A stretch of DNA of 64,000 nucleotides from Pampus argenteus (taxonomy: Eukaryota; Chordata; Actinopteri; Scombriformes; Stromateidae), in contig CM072874.1 of the NCBI GenBank assembly GCA_036937835.1, positions 18,878,501 to 18,942,500 on the forward strand, read 5' to 3'. Under the pieces are notes generated by a model, which was given only the letters and a program-made list of their open reading frames with translations, did no database searches and was not told the origin of the DNA. The position numbers were made by a program, and so were the translations under genes. Position 1 is the first letter of the stretch. The number at the start of each line of letters is the position of its first letter. Positions 34,400-47,100 of this stretch are shown one piece after another.

Positions 34400-37357
34400 C
34401 AGGCCGAGTGTCCTCTCCTTGTGGAGTTCTGAATGTATAAATGTATATGTAAATGCTCCCTCACCATCAGGTCCGTTTATATTTTATGTAAAGTCTAGAC
34501 ATATAGCAGCAGTTGGAATGGAGAAACTCATTCCCTTTAGCCTTGAGTGGGGTCATCACAGTTTATTCTGAATATCTTTTAGTCATCCTCATTGGTTTAT
34601 AAAGATATTCAATCATTTAAAGTGTGCATGTAATTAAAAAAGATAGCTTTGGTGAAAAAAGTATTGACACTTTGAGTTCAACTTTTTCTCTTTATTACAT
34701 TGTGGAGGAAACTATTTGTACTTTTCTTTACTTTTCTCCGGGCTGCTTGCAGGTATTCATAATTAAAACTAAGAACTAAAACAATCCAAGCTACCTGCTT
34801 GTTTTTAACATAAACAATAATCTGCTGGTGGAGAGGCTTTCACAAGCTGCTAATGTTTGGATTCTACAACTTCTCGTTTGTCAGTTGTGGCTGTGTCCTA
34901 AAGCGAAACTGCAATTCAAAAAAAAAGCACAAAGATGAGGGCCAGATAAAGGTAGTGAGAAACAGCACAGCAACTGAACAGATGTGTTTGAATTGATGCT
35001 GTAATCTCTCACATCTCAGCATGGAAACACATCCTGCGTCTGTACACACGGTCTCATTTCTTATGGAAAGGTTCCGGTGAAAGGACATATAGAAGACAGA
35101 GAACGGCGGCAGCTTGTTGGCGTCTAACATATGGTTAGTTTCGGTAAAGTGGGATGTGGATCAGATGTGATCAGATGTGCAGGTAATTGCTATAGGTGAG
35201 CAGCATCTGGCATCAATGAGCACCTCGGGGAGATTGGGTACATTCCAGAGACGCCCCCTTCCTGAATCTCACTTTATCAATTGACTCTGTGGAATCTCTA
35301 AATCTCTGCTCTTCCCGTCCTCTCTTTAGTTTTCTTCCTGCGCTCTCCTCCGCAGCTGTCCCACTTGCAGGTCTTTTACCTTTCTAAATATATCTTTGCC
35401 ATGAGCGATTTTGCCTTCCCAACCCCCACCATCCATTGATTCTCCTCTGGCATTGATCTGAAATCCACTTTCTGTGTGTGTGTGTGTGTGATTGTGTGGG
35501 CTTGCATATAAGGGTGCCTGTGCAACCCACTGGTTGTGTGTGGGTGTGTATTACTGTATGTATGTGTGTGTTTCACTAAATTTTGGGCCATTCTCGTGTC
35601 CCACCGGTTCTGCTTCCAGACTCAGATGCTTAAATATAAACCCTGAGAGAGTGTTTAGATTTCAGACCGCTGAGGCCTTATTTTCTTATTTTAGCAGGAC
35701 ACCACTTCGAATCAATGTGAGTATTTTTAAATGTGAGCCTCCTAGAACACAATGGCTCCTTCACTTAGCACATGAAAAGAGCTGCTGGAGCCTTTAAATC
35801 CCATATCTCCTCCTGTTTTAATTATCATATTTGTCATTTGAAGCACAGGCATATTTTCTGCTATAGTCAGTTTACCAGGATATTACACGATTCCCCCCCT
35901 GGTGTCCATACAGAGGACAAATAAAAAAAAACAAAGTATTTGATACATATCTGTAGAGATTGAATCCAGAGGTGTGTGCCCATCCACCTTGACTCCTGGT
36001 CAGGTTACATTAATGAAACAATAACACAGCATGTGACTCAGAGCGGCTTTTAATACCACAGCTACTCCAGCCTGAACTCACACTCCAGCCTCATTGTCCT
36101 CTGGCGTAAAAAAGAAGCCCGTCCTTGTGTATTTGCAGCCAGTCAACCACTGATGGATTAAAGAAGACATGGGTGGAGAAAGGGAAGAATTTCCCCCCTC
36201 GCTGCTTGACTAGTTGGGGATATCGAGACGAGACGCTGAAGGCTGAAATTCATTTTTTCCCCCCTTGCCACAATCCTCATCACAATCTTGTCTGAGAGGC
36301 GATCGATGCCCAAGCAATACAGTTCTGATATATGTGGCTGCCAATGGGCCGTGATTTATGTCTGCTGTACTGTGGACATGCTGCGTGCACTTGTACTCCT
36401 GCCAAATTTCCACACAAGAGCAGACAGTTTAGGCAAATCAATCAGAAATGTAGATTGTTTTGCTGCTGCTCCATTTGTTAAAGCGTGAGTTTGTAGTTGT
36501 GCGTTGTTGGATTTACAGTCGTGATCGATTAGGGGAAGGGGTTCATGTTTAATGATAACACACCGCAGGTATTGTTTAACATCGGCCATCCATTCGTCTC
36601 TCTAATACTCCTCATGGTGTCTCAGCACACTCAGCATTTCAGGGTTCGCTTTCCTCTCTGTAGAAGAAAACCCCGTTCATATTTTTAAATGAACAACTTT
36701 CTCATAGTAACACGAGGCTGGTATTTGATTCGCTCACAGTCCTGTCACTGTCCAATAGTGTCTGACATGCTGTATTCCATGCTTGGTGTCAATCACCTGA
36801 CAAAAAAACCTGCCGCAAACCTTATCGTTGTTACCATATATTATATTGAAGTGTCACTGTAAACTGTGACAGCTGGTCATTTTGAGCTGGTTTTGACACT
36901 GTGAAGAATCTATACAGCATGCATGAATCACACCACACGCGCTGAAATCACATGTCATGCGCTGAAAAGTATTGTGAGCATGCGAAAAAACATATTGTTT
37001 CAGTTTCTGAGTTATCCCATATTTAGATTCTGTTTGCAGCAGATTGGTATTTGTGACACGCTGGAACTCACAATCTGATGACTTCCACATTGATCTATAC
37101 AACACGCACTTAAACAATCTATTGTGAGCAAATTCACAAAGGCTATAATTTGCAGGATGCAATTATCCCAAACAGCCGTCATCAACCATTATGTCGAGAT
37201 GTGGAGAATCATCGTAGGGTCTACGATTTTACAAATGAATCGTCCTAATTTGCCAATCTTTTAGTCTCCTCAGACAGGTTTTGATGATAGCCTGTTTTCA
37301 CTGTAATTCCATTAGTGTTTTTACAATAATTATGACAAATTGGAGTTTCCTTTTGGG

Positions 37358-37368
37358 TAATTAGATTA
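37358..37368. promoter_or_regulatory. Paired-class homeodomain P3 site
   Basis: TAATTAGATTA has the form TAAT-N3-ATTA, the palindromic P3 site bound cooperatively by paired-class homeodomain dimers. It sits in a repeat-free AT-rich stretch with other ATTA cores (37300-37370). This is a motif call only; chance occurrence in 64 kb of AT-rich DNA is likely enough to keep confidence low. Confidence 0.3.
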
Positions 37369-40300
37369 CTCCACTCTGTCAGTGTCTGGAATTATTTGTG
37401 TAGAAAGTGTGTGAATGACAATATCTCCCTCTCTCTCCTGTCATCCTTCTATATACGGTCCACCGAGGGAGAACAAAGCAGAGTAATGAGGGTACAGATG
37501 ATGTAAAACTGATCACTGATCATTCAGTTGTTTAAACTCGCGTAGGTGTTTGTCTCCCACACTGTGTACAGATCGGTGACAAATCAAAAGAAAGACTGAC
37601 ATAAAGTCTCTTTGAGCGGTGTTGTTTTGATTTGCAGGACTCTTCCCTCTAAGGGGACAAGTGCACTCAATCCCCCCCACTGGAGTCTTTATGAGCACCA
37701 CACATACACTAGCCCACTTGGTGACCATATCACCTTCTCCCACACTTCCACAGACTAGAGACCTCCTCTCTCCGGTCCTCCTGAGCTCACTTTGTTGTTA
37801 GAAGAAGCCCCTCGACAGACTTCCTCCAGCTCCGGAGGCTCCGTCAACAAACCGTGAATCAAACTATAGTAGCAGGATGTCACAACTTATTCTCGTTCAT
37901 TAGTTGAAACGCCAACTTCTCAACTAAATCCGTACGTGTTCGGGAATCTGATCTGGAATATGAGCATGGAATATGGGTGAACATAAACAACATGAAAACC
38001 CTAGCAACGACCTTAGAAACAAAGACTGTGGAGCCTTAAGGGCATGTTGAAGCCCTGACGTTTGACTTGCAGGAAGCATCTCTACATGCATTAACCTCAA
38101 GTTTTAGAACTTTGACCACGTTTACCATATATATATCATCATAGCCGTATATAAATAACAGAAAAGCATTAACTCTCACATGTGTGCCTGTCTTGAATGA
38201 GTCACTCGGATCTTTTTGATCAGAAATCTAAATGTCCACACGTCACAGAGCATGATCCAATGTGAACTGCTTTACTGTATGTAGTACAGCTACACCTATT
38301 TATCCAGGGGTTTCCTGTCTATGTCTCTCCAACAATACAGCAGCCTGTTTCTCTGTGAACAACACTTGATTTTATAGCATCTGTAGAATCTGGCTTTTTA
38401 TGAACAGATGTTCTTTCCACTGCTAGATTTAAGACTCCATTACCTGATCTTCTGCGTACTGTTTGCTGCTGCTGACAGACTCACCATGTGTGTGTGTGTG
38501 TGTGTGTGAAGGGAGACAGGCCAGGTCCTATGTGTAGGATGCAGGATACAGGAAGGATAGCAGCAGCGCGTCCTGGGTTCAGGCTTCCTCCTCCACATCT
38601 GGTGCACTGCGCATCCTCCTTCAACATCCTAACAAATCCTCCGACGCAGCTTCCTCCTCTTCAACCCCGCGCAGGAAATGGAAGTCCTCCATTTCCGTTA
38701 TTATCTGCTTTCATGCTGCTAATTTAACTCCGACTTATTCAGTTCTTTCCTAAATATGGCTGGCAGGATGCTTTTCACCATAAACAGACACTCGACATGA
38801 CGATATACTTCCTATTAGTTAGTTGCAGGATAATGCTGGATAAATGACATCACCTTTTCTGACCGCTCCTATTCTGTACCTCCTCATCATTTTCTAGACA
38901 AAAGAAGGGAGGAAAAAGAATAAAATGAGCTCTTTGAAAGGTATTAAATTCCATAATAGATCGTCTTCCCACCACAGAGGTGGTATGTAGGGGATGCACA
39001 AATAAATCAATACAACAAAGTGGGCTGTGCAGGGAAGAGAGACAGCAGGCTGAAATATTAACCAAGCACCATCGGAACACAAGCCAAAGCCTATGAAATA
39101 GAGAATCCATTATGGGCAAGGCTGGAGTTGTCTGTGGAATTGGATTCAGTAATAGAAGGGAGGGGTTGTAATGCTCGTTCGCCGCTTTTATTGAGAACTC
39201 ATTGCACGGCAAAATTGAGAAGCCATTGTTATCGATTAGCAACTGTACAGAAAAAAGAACACAGAGCGAAACCGGCTGCAGTCTCTAAAGTTTTTCTTCT
39301 CTGTTCCCATCAGGCAATGGATGAAAGACACACTTCCTCACACACTTTTTATTTATTTATTTATATGTCCTTTCTTTACAACCCCCCTAATTTCTGACAA
39401 TACCATGAACTGTTTTGTTGCATCTGCTGTTGCTCACTTTCCTTTTCGCTCTTGCACATTCTCTCTTCTTCAGCCACATTTCATCTATTGTTCCGCTGCT
39501 CAGGGTGTCTGCAAGTTGCATCAAGCTAGATGAAACACTTTCTAAAGATTTGTCAAAGCCAATTAGAATGAAATCTGTGACATAAATCTGTGCGACAGAA
39601 CCAGAGACCTTTGTTAAAAAAAAAAGTTCATGTATACAATACATTTGGAGATGTTTTGTGCATTTCTTCCACAACTATAGACTGTGTTCCAGCGCTTTTA
39701 ATCTCTTTTGGTGATATTCTGGCCTCATCAACTAATTTTTCACAGCAAGGAAACTTGGGGGAAGTCTTATTATGGAGGAAATGTTTCTTTTAAAATGTAA
39801 ATATGTCCAGTAAATAATAAAGCAGCACTCACATTACACTGGATAAATCCCTACTCCACACTAACACACACTATCTTCTCTTCTTTGTCCCCACCCTCCT
39901 CTCTGTCCCTCTTCAACTCGCTCCGGTAATGACTTTGGAAATCCCCAGCCACAGGTAGTGTCGACACAGCACTTACGTGAGTGCCTGAATGCTGGGGTTG
40001 GTCTTGTAAAGTTAGATTGCACAGAGAGATGAAAGGATGGAAGGTGAAGGAGAGCGAGCCAGAGACGAGATGGGGTGGCGGTGACGATGGCCTCATTCAC
40101 GGGGGGGTGATTGTAGGGTAGCGATGTTGCTGAGGTCGGGGAGAATGCTTATCCAATGGATTTACACCCATGTGATGCTGGCACCACAGTACAGCGGGAT
40201 TTGTGACCACACTCCTGAAATGCATTTTCTCCTTCTACAAGTCTCCACACAACAAGGTCAATGATATACACACTGCACGTCCATTCTGATACTTTTATGT

Positions 40301-40389
40301 ATTAACATTCAGTATCAACATAAAGTATATATACAGATATATGTACATACTGTATGTACATCAGTAATGATACAAAGTCAGAGGTTAAA

Positions 40390-40990
40390 TAAGGCAAGGC
40401 AAGATAAGTTTATTAGTTTATTTTTATAGGGAGTTTCAGTGCAGTGTGAGATGTCAATCAAAAACCTCAAATTTGATTTAACAAACGGCAGCTGCAAAAA
40501 TCTTCAGCTCCGGGAGTCGCAGCAGACCTGCAGTTTTCTGGGAGTTTGTTCAGATATGCGGAGAATAAAAACGTTTGACTCACGGGACAGACCTGCTCCA
40601 GACCACCTGATGGTTCATAACGTAGCGGCAGATGTGAAATACATTCAGTGCTTTATAAACAACAACAGCAGTATTTTAAATATCAATTCTCTGACAGACA
40701 GGAAGTCAGCGTAAAGACGAAGAACTGGAGTGAAGTGATTCACTTTCTTAGCGAGAACTCAAGCAGCGGCGTCTGAGTGACTTTGTCGGGAGACCTGTGA
40801 AGACATCGTCACAGTAGCCGAGTCTGCTGAAGACTTTTCCAAATCCCGCTGAGACATAAGGCCTTTAATTCTCCATACATTCTTCAGGTGATGTTCTTCA
40901 GACAGCTGACTTTGTAATGATCTTGAAATTCAAGTCCATGACTAAACCAAGATTTCTGGCTTGGTACTTTTAGTAAGCTTATCTCGAGTT
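40390..40990 (-). mobile_element. 5'-truncated L2-like LINE, antisense to robo3
   Basis: The + strand reads as the reverse complement of an L2-type fish LINE. It starts with the 3' tail (AAGGCAAGGCAAGATAAGTT, then TTTATTTTTATAG), then passes through reverse-transcriptase C-terminal coding. Recognisable phrases include CTGATGGTTCATAACGTAGC, CAGTGCTTTATAAACAACAA, TCTCTGACAGACAGGAAGTC, GAAGAACTGGAGTGAAGTGA, GAGACCTGTGAAGACATCGT and CACAGTAGCCGAGTCTGCTG. The frame has indels and stops, so it is inactive. Orientation places the LINE 3' end near 40390 and the truncated 5' side near 40990. The assignment comes from recalled fish repeat consensus phrases. Confidence 0.68.
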
Positions 40991-41034
40991 CTGCCAAGTA
41001 TAAAGAAGTGCTAATCCATGACGACATTCGTGGG

Positions 41035-41215
41035 TAATAAGTGGTGAAACAGGGAGCCACTGAAGTGAGGACAGATTGTGTGTTACGTGTTTAAAATGTG
41101 GTTCTCTAGTGAGAATAGTAGCGCCTGTATATTTTAGCTGTAGAGTTTTTTAATGGTACAGCGTGAGAGACCAGAGAAGACCATACTACCGCTTTCTGAG
41201 ATATTCTCAGACTTA
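41035..41215 (-). mobile_element. Second L2-like LINE fragment, antisense
   Basis: Phrases such as CAGGGAGCCACTGAAGTGAG, TTTTTTAATGGTACAGCGTG and GAGAGACCAGAGAAGACCAT resemble the reverse complement of an L2-type reverse transcriptase region from a different subfamily. It adjoins the preceding fragment, so either two insertions abut or one recombined element lies here. It is heavily decayed. Confidence 0.5.
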
Positions 41216-42243
41216 ATGAGGCTATTGAGAGCCACATAACACCTAATACAACTGTTTCCACAAGCTGAGTGGTGCTATCAGTAATGAATAAACTGATCTC
41301 ACGGTGTAAAGTTGGTGGGGTTCCCATTTAAACAACACATAGCACACTATACAAATGGAACAAAAGACTGTGAATCAGACATTTCATTTAGCATACATGC
41401 TGTATACTGCAGGCAAACCAATCCCAGATGTATAATTATACACAAAGAAAGCAACTAAGATCAAGTGAAAGTGAGATTTTCATTTGATATTCAAATACCT
41501 CGGTCTGTTTGATCCGGAGGTGACTTGTGTTCCTGAGGAAATTAGTGAAAACCTCAAAATACAATAGAAAAATAGAAAATAAATAAATAAATAAATAAAT
41601 AAATCCTCTGCTGACAGGATGAAACACTGCTGCAGAGTTCAGAGGCGAGAAGCTGCTGGATGAAAGTGTCAGATTCTTCCTGATGGCAGACAGAGGCATA
41701 TCAGCTACGTTCAATAAGAGTAAAACTTATTCCACATGACTCGTATTAGTTAGAGTTGAAATGAATCCAGGATCATCCAACACGTAGACGAGCTGTTCTC
41801 GTATGTCGTCCGTCTGCACACACCTCGTTAGATCTGTTGACGTCATAAAAAAAAAAGGCCCGTTTAATAAAACATCTTTGGAGATTATGAAACAGGGAAG
41901 GCAGAAGCTGCTCTCTGATATAAGCCGCACACAACTGCAGACGTCAAGTCTTCAGCCAGATAAACGATGAAAATTTAAAGCCATATTTAGCCTCCAGCAA
42001 AAGTTTCCTGGAATTTTAATGGTCATTCAGAATGTTAGCCAAGCAGTATGTATCATTTCTTCTCCATCACGGACACACGTCAGATATGCGGCTGCGACTT
42101 TTCGTATGAAATGGGCATTGTGGTTCTCAGTTTGCTTTGGCTAGCGTGTGCTTTGCCAGCTTTTAAATTTGCTACGGTGGACCAAGTTGAGCGGGCGATC
42201 ACAGGGATAAAGGTCCCAGCACTTGGCCCAGCTGCTTATAGCA
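41216..42243 (+). other. robo3: robo3 intron 1, possibly repeat-derived, no gene supported
   Basis: An AAAT tetranucleotide array lies at 41576-41604. The remainder is unrecognised and may include decayed transposon sequence. An open frame at 42048-42281 contains, from an internal ATG at 42111, a signal-peptide-like hydrophobic run (MGIVVLSLLWLACALPAF). It then runs into a TG microsatellite and has no convincing splice donor, so it is not called as a gene. Confidence 0.45.
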
Positions 42244-42582
42244 AGCTGTGTGTCTGTGTGTATGTGTGTGTGTGTGTGTGATCTGGGTATTCATTACATT
42301 GTGGGAACGTAAATCTGTTTACACAGTCATGTTGTGGGGATTCGCCCTCCTTATGCGGATAAAAAATTGTCTTAACGTAAATCATTGATTTTAGGGTGAA
42401 GACTTAAAGTTAAGTTTAAAGTCAAGTTTAGTTTAAGGTTGAGGTTAGGATAAGGTTTAGGGTTAGACATGAAGCGGTTATGGTTAAGGTTAGGATAAGT
42501 CTCCAGGAAATGAATGTAAGTCAATGTAATGTCCCCTGAAGTGATGGAAACACGACCGTGTGTGTCTGTGTGTGTGTGTGTG
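42244..42582. mobile_element. Fish interspersed repeat flanked by TG microsatellites
   Basis: Between TG arrays (42244-42280 and 42559-42582) lies a unit with CGTAAATCTGTTTACACAGT, AACGTAAATCATTGATTTTA, a GGTTAG-rich telomere-like stretch (about 42425-42500), GTCTCCAGGAAATGAATGTA and AGTCAATGTAATGTCCCCTG. I recall this order of phrases as a common fish dispersed repeat whose ends run into TG tracts. No protein-coding capacity is seen, and the transposon class is unknown to me. Confidence 0.55.
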
Positions 42583-44152
42583 CATATAGTCAGTAGGCAA
42601 TTAGATTGAGATTTAGTGGAAATGATAATAGTTGTTTTCTCTCATGTTTTCTCTAAGCTGAGGCTCTGTATTTAACAAGCTATTAAAAAAAAGTGAGCAA
42701 ACCAAAGCACGGCTCCCCCTTCAAATCACCTACTGCCTGTGTGCTTGTGTCTGGTCTTTCAGCATGGCTTCTCAGGGTTTGCCACAGAGACACAGATTCA
42801 GTAGACAGGAAGGATTGCGTGCTCAGAATCCAGCCCTGCGGATCGTTGCTGAGCCACAGAAATACAGACATATACCGCTGAGCGCTCAAGCAAGAGATAC
42901 ACTTTAAAAAAAAGAAGTGAATTTCTATAAATAATAAAAAAAAAAAAAGACTTTCAAGATTCGTGTTTGGTTTGTGTGAGTCCTAGAGGTTAGAGGATAG
43001 ATTATCTGAAATCAAAGACATGATAAAGATACTCGACATACCTGAGACATGTTCAAATCCCAAATCACATGGTAACAGATGATACTAATTTCCATATTGC
43101 ACCTTTAAGGCTTTTGAATTGATGCACTTGTGCTTTATTAAGAGCGACGCGGCACACGCTGCATCTGAATGACAATGCTCGGGCCATGTGGTGGTCCATC
43201 TGGCCAGGAGCAACAGCCATACAGCACCACGCTTGGACGTCTTTAAATTAAATGACAGGGCTCCTCTGACAAGGCAAGACATGCCCTGTATACATCACGG
43301 GCCAGTGCAGGCAGAGGTCGCCCTCCATCATCCCTCCCCATCCACCCTAAACCACTCTTCTTTCTTCAGACATCTCTTCTCTTCATTGCTGTCTGGGTCC
43401 CAGTTATGGCTGGGCAAGGGCTCATTTCACTTTCATTTCCATTCATGTCAAGAAATGAATTGTAATTCCATTGGGCCAAACGCTGCAACACATCCATCTT
43501 AACAAGTCAATTCATTATTGCACTGTGTCTGAGTCTGTGTTTTTTCAGGTGAAAAATCGCCCAGTGGGTTCAGTTGTGTGTAATGCAAGTCAATTTGTTT
43601 CACATTTAAAGTACGGGTTCCTTCAAGGTGCCTGACTGCACTTTGGCTGAAATTTGCTTTCGGTTGAACTATATTTAATGACTGAATCTTATTGTTCAAT
43701 GCGTGTTTGTGACTTCATGTAATCTAATGTCATTGATGGCATAAATAAAGACATAAATCTTATCCCAGCACAGAATCTGTAAGAATCGTGGTCTATGCTC
43801 TAGGTGGTCTCACTGCTTTGTGCCTATGTTGAAAAACTTAATATCAGTGTATTTGAGTAGTGGGAGGGGTTGTCTTTGGGCCATGCAGATATGGTGAGAT
43901 TAGATAAGAAGTTAATGGAGCCACACAGTGGATTGTGTCTCACTGTGGTTTCAACAGCAATTGAGATAAGCAAATATGTCCTTATGAATGTGAATCTATG
44001 ATACAATTCGTGCAGAGATGGCCATTAAAATGCTTACGTTTAACACAGTGACATGAGTTGCATTATGGGAACTGTAGGATCCAACAGTGGAGCTAAATCC
44101 ATTTTAGCTGCATGGATTCTGGCCTTCTTGTTTTAAGTCATCCAGCATTACA

Positions 44153-44192
44153 GAAGTGCAATACTAAATTGCAGCAGTACCCCTTTAATTTA
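44153..44192. repeat. Short dispersed-repeat fragment shared with 30172-30215
   Basis: Matches the fragment at 30172-30215 with a few substitutions and one indel, in the same orientation. Upstream sequence (about 44045-44080, with TTGCATTATGGGAACTGTAG) may belong to the same element. It is a relic without coding sequence. Confidence 0.42.
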
Positions 44193-47100
44193 AGATTTTA
44201 GCGCCTTGACTTGAGACTTGCAAAAACACATTTAGTTTCATCTGCAATGTATTAAATAAAATCAGATCATGTGTGCCTGTGAGAACTATGCTAGAACCTG
44301 CTAAATGAGCCCCACCTCCTGCATTCCATCACTCACTTTCCAGTACGGGGGCTGATGGATTACGCGGGAGCTGATCACTGTGATCGATTCCCACTTTGAG
44401 GCAATCAATCAGAGTCTCTCTTATTCTCTCTCCCCCAATCCTGACATCCCATATCTCCCTCTCCCTTCACTTAGCGGGTGTCAGTGTGCAAATGAAACAA
44501 ATGAAATGTTGGATGTGTGTGGTGGCTGTGATGACTTGCCGCCTACATTGTGTCACATTTTCCCCTCATCATTCTAATTAGCAGGTTCCCAGGTGGTCTC
44601 TAAGAACAATGAGCCAGGATGCTGCACAGACAAGACGGCTACATGTGGACAAACAAACAATCACATTTTATGGGGTCAGAGGAGGGAAGCAGCAGTGAAA
44701 CAGAGATTAGATAATTACAACACAGAGACAGGCAGGTCTGAGGTTTTTATGTTCGACTGTATCTATTAAATAATCTAGTGTTTCATGATTGACCTGTTTT
44801 CTCCATTGGGGTTCGAGCCAGCTGAGGCTTGGATCGAATTTCAGAAAAGGCTTACAGTGCTGCAGTGTGTGTGTGAGTGGTGGAACTGATGGCATCCTTT
44901 AAGGGACTCACACACCATGATGAGTTGGAATGAGATATTGGAAAATGTTAGAACAAACGACAAAAGAGGAATCTATCCAAAAGATTAAAGTCATAATGAA
45001 GACAGGAATCATTTTAACTGATGGTCAATGTAACTGGCAGAAAACATCAAAAGTAATATTTGATGTTGTCAGCGGCAGCGATGTGAAAAGGTACACATAA
45101 GGCAGAAAAGACATCTGTGTTCAGGTGAGTTTTCTGAGCACAATCATTCCACACATTCACAGTTTAGTTTGTTATTCTTTAGTGTGACTCAAGGCAGCTA
45201 GAGGTCCCATTCTGTTATCTGCCTGCCTGATGGTCCACTCAGAGAAAAAAGGTGGAGAATGGCTGTTGCTCGGCTGCCACACGTTGCTTATCAGAGCTGC
45301 ATTGAATTGAAATGAACCGTAGTACTACGGCCATGAATACAGACACATTGTGGTTTGTTTGAAGGAGCCTGAAGGGTTAATGCCTTTCCCACATGGCCAA
45401 AAGGAGAGGTGAGGAAAGGTCATTCCTTTTTGGTGGCAGCTCATCAGCTGGCCCTGCAGGAATACACACACACACAGGTCACACACAAACATGAAGTACG
45501 CAAGCAGCGGGCCGAAGCAGAATAGAATTTGTTCAAACATCGTCACCTTCCTATTATTGACTGATTTGTTAGATTTGACAGTATTCATCAGGTGTGGGTG
45601 AGCTGTAGGTTTTTCCATTTCAACATTGAAATACGTTGAAATCAGCCGGAGACAGGAAACAAAGAGCTTGTCACTTTAAAGAGATGGATGCAAAGTAACC
45701 ACTAACACATCCAGATTCCTGTATCGGAATATTATATAAAATATCTGAAATGCAATAGTTGTTATAGTATGTATAGTACACACGGTGCTTTCCAGCTACT
45801 CATCTGTACGTATTGGAAAAGTCAAACAGCAGATTTCTATTTAAATTAAATTGTTGATAAGTGCTAGTTTTTCCACAGTTGACAGATCCACTTGTTGGAC
45901 CTGCAGTCACCAGGTAACAGTTAATTTGTTATTCATGAAAAGCCACTTGTACGAAGCCGCCTTCAACGGCAGCAGCAGCTAAATTGGCCAATTACATTAA
46001 TGGAAGACCAGCTCTTTGTTCACAGCAGCCATATTGGTGCTGGTGAAGGTGATGGCGGCGGGTGGCATGTGGGAGGTAAAAAAAGTAAAGAAAACAAATG
46101 CGTGTGTACACACACACGGATAAACACACACACACACACACACATACCAGTTTTATTGATGTCTGTGTTGGAAAGAGCCATCACTACGCTTCAGAAGGGT
46201 CTAAGATTGGACCAAATTACAGTTTGTGTGTTTGAAGTGTTCTGGCAGCGGCGGTAGTTCAGACGGACGCTGGGGGTTTGGATAAAGTGCAGAATGTCAC
46301 CAAAGCAGCTGGAGAGGGCTAATGAGGCTAGCAGGGGTCGCTATCTCCATCCGTGCATCTCTGACCTGACTCAGGTAAAAGTGAAGGAAATCATCTGGAA
46401 TTAAAAACGGCAGCTCTCTCCGGGGTCAACCTCACAGCTAGCTCCTTCTCCACATTTATTTCTTTTTGTTCTCCTTTTTTGCAGCAGGTTTAAAGAAGAC
46501 CTCTGCTGCACTTATCCCTACACATCCTGCTGCCTCGTGCTCCCCTGGTTCTGCTACAAAAGAGTATTTTGCAGATATTAATATGGTAATGAATGAAGAG
46601 AGGCTCCACAGGCAGCTGACCACTGGTTTTTAGTCACGGTCAAAGGGAAGCAAATGGAACGCTACCTGCTGGGCCTTGAAGTGAAGAACGGTGTACCTCA
46701 GGCGCCATTGATTGTGTGTGTGTGTGTGTTAAAGAGAGAGTGAGAGAAAGAAGACACATTTTGATGTAGTTACCTATGTAGATATGTGCAATGTTGTTTG
46801 GTAAGGTGTAAATATTTGTCCACAAAAACCGAACTATTGATTGGTTTGATTTGCAAAACCAACATTTAGGACCAGACGAGTCAACTAAAAACTTGATTTT
46901 ATGAAATGATACTTTTCTTTATCTGGTATGTGTGGAAAGATGCAGAGTGATCGAACCATTTAAACTTCATTTCCATACTCAACCACTGTGCGCAGTATAT
47001 GGCAGAACATTCACCATTTGATCTATACATACGACGTGACATTTTCATTCTGATTGTGGTGCGAGACCTACAGCCATAACAAGCATGTAATACAAGGGTA

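Larger units (their letters stand above)
30855..40389 (+). other. robo3: robo3 intron 1, non-coding, no exon seen
   Basis: About 9.5 kb of intronic DNA. It has a G11-type run near 32421-32431, TG arrays at 34368-34398, 35473-35490 and 38487-38508, and a duplicated TGACATCACC near 31501-31520. A CTCF-like motif and a paired-class homeodomain site are listed separately. Open frames reach 117-130 codons (for example 38850-39242, antisense) without any recognisable domain. The stretch at 34655-34705 faintly resembles a Tc1-type terminus but is too diverged to call. Confidence 0.55.

Noticed and set aside
34655..34705. Tc1-like terminal repeat
   Set aside because: The AAAAGTATTGACACTTTGA-type word only loosely resembles Tc1 termini of fish, and no second end was seen.
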